DNA from: Chrysogorgia sp. JL179-B06
Lineage: Eukaryota; Cnidaria; Anthozoa; Scleralcyonacea; Chrysogorgiidae
Direction: 5' to 3'
Length of the DNA: 64,000 bases
Assembly: GCA_035772405.1 (NCBI GenBank)
Contig: JAYKKM010000005.1
Location: 3,557,001 to 3,621,000 of the forward strand
The notes under the pieces were generated by a model that saw nothing but the letters and a program-made list of their open reading frames with translations, was not told the DNA's origin and did no database searches. The position numbers and the translations under genes are program-made. Positions 1 to 10,094 of this stretch are shown here, piece by piece; position 1 is the first letter of the stretch; the number at the start of each line of letters is the position of its first letter.

Positions 1-54
1 ACTTCCAACGTTCCCATCATTTGATGTACACCTCGATGGCAATGTTGGCCCTCG

Positions 55-385
55 TTGGCAAAAGTGGCACGCCAGACTATTATTCATTGGAATGAATCTT
101 ACACAAGACAAGCGTAAGAGAGCACTTCTTTTACACTATATACGCTGGTCCCGAAGTTGACCAGATTTTTGAAACACTGCCAAATGCAAACGCTGACGAA
201 GAATACAAAAGCGCCGTCGACAACCTCAACGCGTATTTTTTGCCACAAACCAACGTCACATTCGAAGTTTTTAACTTCAGACAGGCGAAATAAAAGCCTG
301 GCGAATCTCTGGACATCTACCACACTCGTTTGCGACAACTTGCCAAGACCTGTCAATTCGCCGACTTGGCACAAAGACGTCCGTG
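55..385 (+). pseudogene. Gag capsid fragment of the Ty3/gypsy element
   Basis: Conceptual translation in one frame gives a capsid-like stretch containing IFETLPNANADEEY, LNAYFLPQTN, FNFRQAK and LDIYHTRLRQLAKTC, the pattern of retrotransposon gag capsid (Retrotrans_gag type). An in-frame TAA follows FRQAK near 292 and the frame is lost near 385. No CCHC zinc knuckle is seen before the protease, so that part is deleted or decayed. Confidence 0.75.
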
Positions 386-464
386 AAGCATGTATTGCAA
401 CAGTCAGATCACTCAGATGAAGAGGATGACTACGTTTTTACTATTGGTAATGTCTGGAAACGTA

Positions 465-757
465 AAACCCCCAACTTGCAACGTCAACATCGGAGGACAA
501 AACGTCACTATTAATATTATGATCGATTCAGGCGCATCAGTAAACATACTCGATGAGGTCACATTCCAACGAATCAGCGAAGTTCAACAGACATCCTTGG
601 AGAAAACAAATCATAAAATTTACTCGTATGGATCGAAAACGCCATTGCCAGTGAAAGGACTGATTACAACAACCATCACTGCCAAATCCACCAGCACAAT
701 TTCACGTGGTTCAAGGAAACAGTGGAAACCTGCTGAGCTACAACACAGCCCAAGAAC
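465..757 (+). pseudogene. Retrotransposon aspartic protease fragment
   Basis: The motif MIDSGASVNIL (near 520-550) is the catalytic DSG(A) active site of retroviral-type aspartyl proteases, preceded by the hydrophobic strand NVNIGGQNVTINI. The enzyme would cut the Gag-Pol polyprotein. The frame runs from about 390 to a stop at 761 and then shifts relative to the reverse transcriptase. Confidence 0.8.
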
Positions 758-1690
758 TTGATTCAATTGATTCAAGTCTCAGTAAACCACACTGACATCA
801 CACCCTCTGCCACACCACAAAGTTGTTCCTCGTTGGAGCAAGAATTTGAATGTCTATTTCATGGTATAGGCAAGCTAAAAGGAAAATCAGTCAAGTTCCA
901 CTACATCGATGCAGATGTCACACCCAAACAACAACCCCATCGAAGAATTCCATTCCACGTACGATCTGACGTAGAAAACGAACTACACCGATTGGAACAA
1001 TTAGATATCATCGAAAAGGTAGATGGACCAACTCCCTGGGTCAGCCCAATGGTTGTGGTACCCAAAAATCCGGCCAGGTAAGGATCTGTGTCGACATGCG
1101 AGAAGCCAACCAAGCAATCAGCCGGGAGAAACACCTAATGCCTACGATAGATGATCTGATCGCTGATTTAAATGGTGCCACCGTGTTCACCACATTGGAT
1201 CTTTCATCGGGCTACCACCAGCTAGAGCTTGATGAAGACAGTCGAGACATAATTACCTTCAGCACCCATGTTGGATTGCGAAGATACAAGCGACTCATTT
1301 TTGGTATCAATGCTGCCTCTGAAATTTTCCAGAATGCTATCGAGGAGTTACCTGGCCTTACTGGTCTACCTGGCTGTAAAAACATCTCAGATGACATTAT
1401 CGTGTTCGGAAAAGATCAAGCCAACCCACAATGTCAACCTCCGCCGTGTCTTGAGAGGTTGAAAGAATTCAATGTTCGCTTAAACAGAGAGAAGTGCAGT
1501 TTCTCCCAATCTCAAGTAATTTTCTTTGGCCATATCTTTAGTGCTAATGGCCTCCGTCCAGATCCCAAGAAAGTTGAAACCATCCAGAATGCCAGTGCTC
1601 CGCAAAATGCAAGTGAAGTTAAATCTCTTCTTGGTATGGCGCAATACCTTTCACGATACATACCAGGCTTGCTGATATCACAGCTTCACT
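758..1690 (+). pseudogene. Ty3/gypsy reverse transcriptase, frameshifted
   Basis: The N-terminal part (758-1081) carries the typical gypsy entry: PHRRIPFHVRSDVENELHRL and PWVSPMVVVPKN. A frameshift near 1080 leads into the palm: RICVDMREAN, FTTLDLSSGYHQ (motif A with the first catalytic Asp), LIFGINAASEIFQ, and ISDDIIVFG (motif C, the Asp pair). The thumb/connection follows (FFGHIFSANGL, SLLGMAQYLSRYI). Another frameshift occurs near 1670. Confidence 0.9.
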
Positions 1691-2190
1691 GCGATCCTTA
1701 ACAAAGCAAGATACAACCTGGAACTGGACAGAAGAAGAGCAAGAGTCCCTCAACAACCTCAAACAAGCACTCACAAGTGATCAAGTGATGATCACTGTAT
1801 ATCCCCAGAAACCCACACAGATCATCGAGGATGCCAGTCCAGTTGGTCTCGGTGCCCTGTTAATGCAAGATGAGAAAGTGATAAGCTATGCCAGCCGTGC
1901 CTTAACCGACGTGGAAAATAGATATTCCCAGACAGAGCGAGAAATGCTTGCTGTGATTTGGGCAGTTGAACATTTCCATCTCTATGTTTATGGAGCTCAG
2001 TTCACCGTTGTAACTGACCATAAACCTCTGCTTAACATATTTCACAGCCACAAAGCAACCAACGCCCGCATTGACAGATGGAAACTACGCCTCATGACCT
2101 ACAACTACGAGCTTATCTACAAGCCTGGAAATGATGACAAGAATTCAGCCGACTTTATTAGCAGACACCCAAACTGTTTGGAACAACCAC
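1690..2190 (+). pseudogene. Ty3/gypsy RNase H domain
   Basis: In continuation of the RT, EDASPVGLGALLMQ, ISYASRALTDVENRYSQTER, EMLAVIWAVEHFHLYVYG and FTVVTDHKPL give the three acidic positions and the core fold of gypsy RNase H. The domain ends with the conserved tether region RIDRWKLRLMTYNYELIYKPG. It is the longest undisturbed part of the element, joined in frame to the start of integrase (1785-2771). Confidence 0.9.
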
Positions 2191-2229
2191 CAATGAATGC
2201 TGCAGAAGAATATGTCTATTATGTCTGCA

Positions 2230-3400
2230 CCAATGCCATACCCAAGGCGATGATCATTCAAGAAGTGAAAGTTGCAACCAAAATAGACCAAATCATGCAG
2301 TTATTAATCCAAGCCATAGAAACCAACCAGTGGTCTCATCCAGCAGTGCAAGACTATAAGAAAGTCAAAGACGAGCTAACAGTACACGACGGTATCATCT
2401 TGAGAGGCAACAGAATCGTCATGCCCACTTCCTTGAGAAACAAAACTGTCCAACTAGCTCATGCTAGCCACCAAGGAACTGTTAAAACGAAACGACTCCT
2501 TAGAACGAAAGTCTGGTTCCCAGGAATTGACAACATCGTCCAAGACAAAATACACAACTGCCTACCGTGTCAAGCCACAACATCAGGAACTCATTCTCCA
2601 CCTGAACCACTGAAAATGACGCCATTACCTAAAGCTCCCTGGAAAGACGTTGCCACAGACTTTCTCGGACCATTCCCAACTGGTGAATACCTCCTTGTGG
2701 TAATAGATGAATTCAGTCGTTTTCCAGAAGTTGAGATACTTACAGTAGAACGACCTCAGCACGAGCAGTAATTCCCAAAATCGATGCAATCTTCGCACGT
2801 CATGAAGGGATACCTGAGAACTTGAAGAGTGACAACGGCCCACCATTCCAAGGAGAAGAGTTCAAAGATTACGCTGAACATTCCGGTTTTCACCATCGAA
2901 AGATTACTGGCCTAGTCCCTACTAGCCTAAAGCCAATGGCGAGGCAGAACGCTTCATGCGAACTTTAGAGAAATGTATCCGAGCAGTACATCTGGAGAAG
3001 AACTGGAAGCAGGAAATGCAGAAGTTTCTCCTTCACTACAGAGCAACACCTCATTCAACAACTGGTATCTCTTACAGCGAAGCTTTAAATAACCGAAAGC
3101 TGAAAACAACTCTACCAGAAATACCTTCAGTCCGTTTACCCCAACATGAAGACATTGCCACAAACGATGCCAAGGAGAAGAACATAATCAAAGCCGCATG
3201 ATGAAAAGACACATGCCAGAGAATACAGCATCAAACCAGGAGATACTGTACTAGACAGCCAAAGCAGAACAAGCTTAGTACCCCCATTCAACCCAGAGCC
3301 TTTCATTGTTGAAGAAAAGAAGGGAACAATGATCACAGCATCAAATGGTTCCAAAAGTATAACAAGAAATTCATCTCAATTTAAAGTTATAATTTCAAGT
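2230..3400 (+). pseudogene. Ty3/gypsy integrase, frameshifted
   Basis: An HHCC zinc-binding N-terminus is visible (LAHASHQGT then CLPCQA), followed by the catalytic core. The core has the first Asp in WKDVATDFLGPFP and, after a frameshift near 2750, the second Asp in LKSDNGPPF. The third acidic region, EAERFMRTLEKCIRAVH, is reached after a further break near 2930. Downstream, HREYSIKPGDTVL-like and PFIVEEKKGTMI-like stretches to about 3400 resemble the C-terminal DNA-binding part. No chromodomain is recognised. Confidence 0.85.
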
Positions 3401-3616
3401 GAACTCAACCAATCCAAACCTCCGATCCAGGCTGCACAAAGGGAACATCCTGCAGGTGCAACAGAACGAGAACAGCCCAGACGAAACGTAAGAAGACCAG
3501 CCATCTCAGACTACAGTATGTTGAGTAACTGAACGAGAACAAACCATATTTAAGTACTAGAAACTAGAATTTGATATTTTGTTTAATTTGTTCATGTTGC
3601 CAGATAATTTCAATCT

Positions 3617-3765
3617 GAGAAAGGAAGGGATGTAATGTAGTTAGCTGATACACAATTATCACGTGACAGGAACAAAAAGGATTATTGAAACAAACGCACG
3701 GTCTGGATATAATGTATTAGATAGGCGTATAGTAGAATCGATATAATAAAGACAGTACAACAGGA
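3617..3765 (+). repeat. Polypurine tract and start of 3' LTR of the gypsy element
   Basis: GAGAAAGGAAGGGA at 3617-3630 is a polypurine tract of the kind that primes plus-strand synthesis. It is directly followed by TGTAATGTAG, a TG-starting LTR edge. ATAATAAAG near 3747 may be the LTR polyadenylation signal. The right LTR edge is not certain because a minisatellite begins near 3760, and the 5' LTR is not available for comparison. Confidence 0.6.
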
Positions 3766-4020
3766 AGTCTACAGGAGGTCTAACGTTTCGAGGTCTACAG
3801 GTGGTCTACTGGAGGTCTACAGGAGGTCTACAGGAGGTCTACAGGAGGTCTACAGGAGGTCTACAGAAGGTCTACAGGAGGTCTACAGGAGATCTACAGG
3901 AGATCTACAGGAGGACTACAGGAGGTCTAATGCAGGAGGTCTATATATAGGAGGTCTACAGGTGGTGTACAGGTAGTCTACAGAACTCTGATAAAGGGCA
4001 TTCATTCGAAACGTTAAACC
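3761..4020 (+). repeat. AGGAGGTCTAC minisatellite bracketed by inverted TAACGTTTCGA ends
   Basis: About 20 imperfect 11-bp units (AGGAGGTCTAC) lie between GTCTAACGTTTCGA (3778-3791) and its near-inverse TTCGAAACGTTAAAC (to 4018). Just before the right end is CTGATAAAGGGC (from 3988), a decayed version of the hammerhead-like core found elsewhere in this window. The same bracket surrounds the 15-bp array at 52747-54070, so this looks like the same class of element with a different expanded core. Confidence 0.7.
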
Positions 4021-4829
4021 TATTCACTATTTTGACAGTGAACCAACCTATTAAAAGTTACTCTTATTTTAACACTTCGTACGCAGTATACTACATTTGT
4101 ACATTTTAATATGTATTTTTAAACCTTAACAGAATGTTTAACACAATCAGATGAACTTCTAGTTCCCGAACAAGAAACTATTACTACGCTTGCCATGGAG
4201 ACCAATAGAGACGTTACCGATAATAAAACACTATTGTCAGACTATAATTTGGAATTATAGCATTAGCATATATAAAATATGGATCGAATGTAAAATTTAT
4301 AGTATTAGGTCGCTGGTATTTTTTTCTCCTGGTATTTTTCATATATACTTATTAAATGGAGAAAGGTATTTTACTAAAACACTCGTACAATAGACTCGCG
4401 AGTGGCATATCGACTTTTAGGTTGTTTAAACTTTTGAATAAAGTAATAGGCCAGTTAAATCATAGTTAGTAGAGAGGGACGGTAATTTGGAAGCCCATTG
4501 TCTTTCAAGTGAAGATGACGCAATCGTCATGTTAGTGTTTGTCATTGGTTGGAGAAAGGAAATTCCATGGACACGTGACGGTGAAGGACAACACTAATTA
4601 AATCCGAACGTTGTTATTGGATGACTGCTTCGTTATACAGAAAATGCAATACGTTCAGTAAGACAGTAACCGTGAAAGTGAACAATAATATACAACAATG
4701 ACTTTTGCGGACCTTCCAAACCATCCCTTCTATATATACTAACTATGGTTAAATGTTGTATTTTTATTTACATTTTCTGAAACCAGTTTTACGTCAAGTG
4801 AATGTAGTTTTTGAATTAAACTCCGTTTG
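4021..4829. other. AT-rich intergenic DNA, no gene seen
   Basis: I see no coding signature, RNA gene or clear terminal inverted repeat here. The only open frames are short and compositionally like the surrounding AT-rich DNA. Confidence 0.6.
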
Positions 4830-5775
4830 TCAACACCACGTCCACGAGTCTAATTTCATATAGGACCCAAAAATAGAGCCCTGTGGAATTCCACAAACAA
4901 CTGGTTTTCCAGATGACGTACAGCCATTCACTTAATTCGATTTGTTAAATATGATTGAATTAATGATATTAAAGGCATTACCTTTTACTCCATAAAGGTA
5001 TAGTTTTCGCGGTAGTATTTGATGATTTACAGTGTCAAATGCCTTTTTAAATTAATAAAGACAACCAAATATTCATATTAATATACCAAATATTCTTACA
5101 GTCAAGTAACGCCAGGGCATTTTTTAACGTTATAACAACTGGGGCATTTACCCTAGTATGCTTGCCCTAGTAGTGAAGCAAAATTTTTTTGTTTTTGCCC
5201 CAGTAGACTGGGCCCTTTTCATCATTAATAAAGGTTTCAGGCGTTCAACTGCCAACCTTCCCTATAATAATCCTTTTGTTTTATCGTGTTTAAATCAAAA
5301 GTCAGAAAGAATGGTCTTAGTGTACAATACTGTACACTAAATTCAGTAAATTGCATAGGGAAAAGGGCCCCCTTACATACTTTGCCCCAGTAGTCATAAT
5401 TCCTTAAAAAATGCCCTGAGTAACGCCAGCCATTGTAACTGTTGAGTAGAATTTTCGAAAACCATATTGTTTTGTCGAAAGTAAGTTGTTATTATAGTTA
5501 GATAGGATTATATACAAATTAAAATCCGTTCCATAATTTTACTTATGGCTGGGAGCTAAACTGCTAAATTTTGCGGTCCACTTTTATGGATGGGTGTCAC
5601 CCTATAGCCAGTTTTCACTCGAATGGCAATGTGCTTAGCACAATTCATTGAATAAAGATATATGTCAGCGACGCATAAATAACAGAAGTAATCTTGAGAA
5701 TTTTAATAGATATCTTGTCAATACCAGTAGCTTTAGAGTTTGATAGACCATTCAGTAGATTATTAACCTTATGCG
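4830..5775 (-). pseudogene. LINE reverse-transcriptase relic, split by a hAT-type MITE
   Basis: On the minus strand, reading from 5775 leftwards, LLNGLSNSKATGIDKISIK is the pre-fingers region of LINE reverse transcriptases. After a damaged stretch come LKKAFDTVNHQILPRKL (motif A region, near 5050-4985) and GIPQGSIFGS (near 4890-4860). Stops and frame changes throughout show it is dead. The MITE at 5113-5418 interrupts it; removing that insertion brings the two halves together in the right order. Confidence 0.75.
5113..5418. mobile_element. hAT-type MITE with 8-bp target duplication
   Basis: The ends are CAGGGCATTTTTTAA and TTAAAAAATGCCCTG, and internal bases near the ends also pair (ACTGGGGCA / TGCCCCAGT). 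The flanks are the identical octamer AGTAACGC (5105-5112 and 5419-5426). An 8-bp duplication with CA..TG ends is the hAT signature. The 306-bp element has no transposase, so it is non-autonomous. It sits inside the LINE relic. Confidence 0.9.
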
Positions 5776-6007
5776 CATGCATAGTCCTAAAAGATGTAAA
5801 TTTAGCATTTGTTTTTTAATTGCCAACACAATTTGCCAATGCATGTCTGCTCACTATATAATGCGATTATTATGGCGAATTTGAACATCTCGAATTTGAA
5901 ATATTTAATATTTCCATGTGCCTATGGCTATGAAACGAAAATGTTTTTTCAGATTTAACTAATGTTCAATATGCATTTAGAACATAATATTAAACAGATG
6001 AACTTAA
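5776..6007. other. AT-rich spacer
   Basis: This is low-complexity DNA between the LINE relic and the TTAA element. It ends in the TTAA used as the left target duplication of the next element (6004-6007). Confidence 0.5.
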
Positions 6008-6631
6008 GGTTACTGTAGACCTTCGCGGCGTGTTTTGCGGGAAACAATATAGCGCTCTGTGTATATATCAATGGTAAATATATAAACCTATATATCATTG
6101 GATAGCTTATATAACTGGCTACAAGTCTCTGTTGAAATATGTTTGGTTGAATTGGAAAAAAAAAAGAAATTCCCGCTCGCCTTTCTTGAACTAACTCCCC
6201 GATTCAAGAAGCTAAAGCGTCGCGAAAGTTTGGAGTTTTGCATTCATTTAGATATGAGTCAAATCGGAATCGTCTGTTTTACAAAACGGTGTCTGGGATT
6301 TTCTGGGATTGCGAAAAAGGCTTTAAAACGATGAAGAATTAAAATTTGAAAATTCCCAGACACGGTTTTGTTACCAAGATATCATTCTATTAAAAGACTG
6401 CCAATGTTTAGACGATTCTGAGAAATAGGACTCGACTTGGAAGTTTTTAAACTTTCTATTTTAGCCGAAAACATGTCCGGAGAAAACCGTGATTGAAGTA
6501 ATAATTGTCTTGCCATTTTTGCTGCTAAGAATTAAAAAAAAATTTCCTATACAAAAGATTTAGCAAACTGCCACATTTAAAGCTAAAAACATTTTTTCTT
6601 AATTTTTGACCCACGAAGGTCTACAGTAACC
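6008..6631. mobile_element. TTAA-flanked inverted-repeat element (GGTTACTGTAGACC ends)
   Basis: GGTTACTGTAGACCTTCG at the left end and CGAAGGTCTACAGTAACC at the right end are exact inverse copies. Both are flanked by TTAA (6004-6007, 6632-6635). A TTAA target duplication is typical of piggyBac and some Kolobok-type elements. No transposase is visible in the 624 bp, so this is a non-autonomous derivative. Confidence 0.9.
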
Positions 6632-6639
6632 TTAAAAAC

Positions 6640-8290
6640 GTTATCATGCCACCTCAATAGGCTATAAAAGAACGAATATTTTATCAAAAAAGTGGTCACT
6701 TCCACGCGCGGCTAAATACCACGTTACTTGTTGATGTGACATCAACAGGGGCGGACAGGGTTTATTTCAACCGGTTTGTTTGCATTTACATAGGAAATTA
6801 GTAGAAAAATAAAAGGTTTTCTGTGCATTGTATGAAGAATTCAGGTTCCAACATTTGAGAACAAGTTTATACTTTTGTTAGTTAATTCATTAATAATTCA
6901 TGAACCAAAAACAAACGAAATTAATGTTTAATTAGTGTTTTGAAACTGGAGGAAGATCCATCTAGCTGATCACGTTTTGAAATATTTCAAATAATATTTC
7001 AAATAATATTAATAAATAATATTTATTAATATTAATAAATAATATTAATAATATTTCAAATAATATTTTCAAATAATATTTTTTATTATTTGAAATATTT
7101 TTCTAGGACTTTGAAAATATGTAAATTACTATGTTTGAAGGAAAATTTAATTTTGAAATCAGTGCTTTTCCGGTGATTTCTGATAAGAATTTTTGCGAAA
7201 TTAGGGCATCACGCCGTTGCTAAAAATGCTCGATTACAAAGGCTCATCAAGATTATGAAACACTTTAATATAAACTCAGAAGTACTCAGAAAAACTCAGA
7301 AGTAGAACCACTGACATGGTAAAAATAGGTACGCAGTACGAACATGCGGAGACTGGTTTGGGAATATAGATGATGATGGTAGTTCTAACGTAAATTATAA
7401 GATCAGTTTTAAAAGTTGTATTTCTTGATTATGTAGCGAATTTAGTTCAAAAAATAAATGCAACAGAAGGGCAACATTTGAAACCAAAATAAATTTAGCT
7501 GCAGGTGAATTAAATTTGACAGGTTCTGTGTCGCATCGAGTGGCAGTTTGAACTTCGTCTCAAACAGGAAGAGTACGACGATTAGAAAAGGGCAATAGAA
7601 AGTAAACACAGTGACATACTGAATCTGATAAACAAGAAACAGCCCATTTAATTTGTTAAATCCACATTAAATACTTTTTGCTTGGGTGTCTGTTATAGAT
7701 GTCATATTGGAATCCGAAAATTGAAAATATTACATAAGTATACAATTTTATGCACATGCAGATGTTTCTATTTCTGGAAACATGTAAAGATTTCAGTTCA
7801 CTTAATTTCAAATGATAGAATTCTGTTCAATATATGAAACTATTGAATACTGTTTTTGGTAACCAAGTCCTGGAACACAATGTTTATTGGCAGAAGCATG
7901 TAGGTGTTGCTCCTTGCAACATAATTGATGATTCCTGGATGTGAATAACTCTGGTTAAGTTGTTTGGTTTTAATCTTCCAGAAATTATCTTTAGAAAACT
8001 GAAACGTAGCTTACAGTAGATATATTCTCTATGTGATAAACAGTTCCTTCTTTTGTATTGTTTGTCTTTACTCTCCGTACTGAGTTTACAGAATTCATTT
8101 ACAGGTATAGTGTTCCATATATTGATCACAAATTTTCAACTGCATGTTATACTTATGTTATACTGTTCATTTAAGGTTCTTCTTGTTTTTTTTACTTTTT
8201 TGCTTACTTTTACTTTTTTGTACCTCTTTTTTTCTTGTCTTAGGCCATTTCTAAAGAATAGAGAATAACATAATAAAAGATATTAATACA
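6640..8290. other. Intergenic AT-rich DNA with a local AT palindrome
   Basis: No gene is recognised. Bases 6985-7100 form a self-complementary tract built from AATATTATTTGAAATATT-like units. A short shared tract with AGGTACGCA (near 7329) recurs near 42342 and, inverted, near 49288, so it is a dispersed repeat. The rest shows no signature I can name. Confidence 0.55.
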
Positions 8291-8297
8291 ATAATTA

Positions 8298-8560
8298 ACA
8301 ATTATTCACCGAAGTGGAGGTGAATAGTGGTGGATATTCACTGACACTGAGGTGAATAATTGTTTTAGTATAAATACATAGGTGATCTTTTTGGAATAGC
8401 ATTTTCTTTAAAATTGATTATTTCCTCATCTGTCACACTGACAAATTGGCTGGTGGCCATTTTGCCTAAACGCTATATGTGATTATCGTGAAATAATCCG
8501 AAGTAGCTTGACCAATCAGCGTGTGTGATTTTCTATAATCACCTGTGTATTTATACTAAA
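8298..8560. repeat. Two adjoining short inverted-repeat elements
   Basis: First, AACAATTATTCACC (8298) and its inverse GGTGAATAATTGTT (ends about 8364) enclose a GGTGAATA-rich hairpin. Directly next, TTTAGTATAAATACATAGG (8364) pairs with CCTGTGTATTTATACTAAA (ends 8560), a 197-bp MITE-like unit. No coding capacity and no clear target duplication are seen. Confidence 0.7.
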
Positions 8561-8984
8561 GAAACATAGTAGATATAAAGACGTTGTACCTTTTATAAAA
8601 CAATAAGTGTTCGATAAGCTATTTAAAAAAACAACGGCAAACGACAAACAAATAGCAATATATAGCACTTAAAATAGCACTAAATAGCACTTTGGATGAT
8701 TATAAAGATGATTGCAAAAATCATCTCAAATTACTTTGGAACCAACAGTTGGGTTATTTAACCAATTCTTAATGATTAAAAACGTTGAATTTTAACTTGC
8801 ACTGTAGTGACTTTATTTTTGAATAATTTAATATCATTTCAGGACCATTGAAATATGTTCTGAAATACTCGAACTGATATTTTAACTGAGCAATTAGAAG
8901 TGTATATGGTCAGTGAATGATGTCACTATTTACATATTTTAATTGATTCAGCAAATCTGCAATTTGACAATTAGTTTTTGGAAT
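8561..8984. other. AT-rich spacer
   Basis: There is a short local repeat of ATAGCACT near 8665-8692 and otherwise nothing recognisable. Confidence 0.5.
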
Positions 8985-9420
8985 TATTTTTAGCTATTCT
9001 GTCTTGAATGGTCACTAAAATATGTTTCTAAAATACCTGAATTAATTTTTTGCTCTAGTATATTTATAAAAATGTGATCAATTTGTGTTTGATTATCGGT
9101 TGTAAAGCTACATCTTAACTGTCTGTAGCTATTGTTTTCTACCATGACGATTATGCCGATTAAACATGGCATCATTTCTGAATACTGTAGTTGAAAACCA
9201 TTAATGTTGCACATTTCATCGTCATCGAATGGACTGAATCTTGTCTCTGTAAATATTGCTATATCACTATATTGCAATAATTAAAGTCTTTTCTAACATC
9301 CTCAATGTGTTTGTGTAGTGAACGAGCGTCGGAGCGTTTAAATAACAAACTTTCAATTTGGATTGATTTATCTCGTAAAGTGGAGTAAAACAAAGCTGCA
9401 AGCTCCTCGCCGTTTTTAGC
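8985..9420 (-). pseudogene. Endonuclease-domain relic of a retrotransposon or Helentron
   Basis: Minus-strand frames read, with one frame change, KVCYLNA..SLHKHIEDVRKDFNY, then DIAIFTETRFSPFDDDEMCN, and later TQIDHIFINI and ETYFSDHS. These are the start, the Glu-containing TET/TETR box and the terminal SDH motif of APE-type (exonuclease-endonuclease-phosphatase) domains. The middle (including the Asp/His core) is deleted. Such domains belong to LINEs and also to Helentron-type rolling-circle elements; the SLHKHIEDVR style makes a Helentron possible, but I cannot decide. Confidence 0.6.
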
Positions 9421-9479
9421 TTTTGCATTTCAGTTACAACTTTTGGATCAACAGCAATTCTATTTTCACACAGGTTAGC

Positions 9480-9740
9480 AAAATAATCGGTGCATTAAAG
9501 TTCGCGAACGACATGCCGCGAGTCCGTAAATTCAGAAGCATGAACACAATAGTCTTTATTTCACAATGAAATCCGACAGTCTAGCTCGTCCCAATCATAA
9601 AGGTTACAATTTTTAATCCACATACATGTCAATTTTTGCCAGACTGGATGATTTTTCGTGTGACATGTTGCCACATATCCGTAACAAGTGTTACGTTAAA
9701 AATCGTTTGCAAGCGCCGTCTTCTCACAGGATCTTCGATT
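9480..9740 (+). repeat. Dispersed repeat, inverted relative to the copy at 35890-36170
   Basis: The stretch with ATTTCACAATGAAATCCGAC and GTGACATGTTGCCACATATC reappears in reverse complement at 35890-36170, including the flanking adenine/thymine runs. The two copies are roughly 85-90% alike by eye. It may be the body of a hAT-like element, because the second copy sits next to a CAGTGGCGGATCCAGG end. Confidence 0.65.
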
Positions 9741-10094
9741 GAGGTACTGTAGTCACGACGAAGAACATCTCCACCCAGAAAAAGAGTCGCAGCGAAGGCA
9801 GCCGCGATAATATTTTGTTTTTGTATCACAATTTGTCAAAATTGAACTTTGAGTATTGATCAGTTTAATGATTTTGTAATGTGGGTGTTAGAATTATGTT
9901 TGCTGTGTTTAATAAACAAATAAGTATAACAATTGTTGTATCTTGCAATTCTTCTGTGATAGCGTAGCGCATAGTTGCTATTTATAAAACCCGCAAAAGC
10001 CGGCCAAATAAACAGAAATTGATTCTCAAGGATTCCACATGAACATTTTTCTGTTGTTTGGGAGCAAGAATTAATAGCAAATATAGAGAAACAT
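9741..10094. other. Spacer without recognised content
   Basis: I see no coding or structural signal of note here. Confidence 0.4.

Larger units (their letters stand above)
1..3780 (+). mobile_element. Degenerate Ty3/gypsy LTR retrotransposon, 5' end outside the window
   Basis: Gag capsid, aspartic protease, reverse transcriptase, RNase H and integrase segments follow one another on the + strand in the order protease-RT-RNase H-integrase, which defines the Ty3/gypsy group. The reading frame is broken repeatedly: a stop inside gag, and frame changes near 470, 760, 1080, 1670-1780, 2750 and 2930. The copy is therefore dead. The 5' LTR and start of gag lie left of base 1. A purine-rich tract followed by TGTAATG marks the 3' LTR at 3631. 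No envelope gene is seen between integrase and the LTR. Confidence 0.93.

Noticed and set aside
3200..3620. Possible envelope gene after the gypsy integrase
   Set aside because: The frames here are short and look like the integrase C-terminus followed by AT-rich DNA. No signal peptide, membrane helix or glycosylation pattern is seen.
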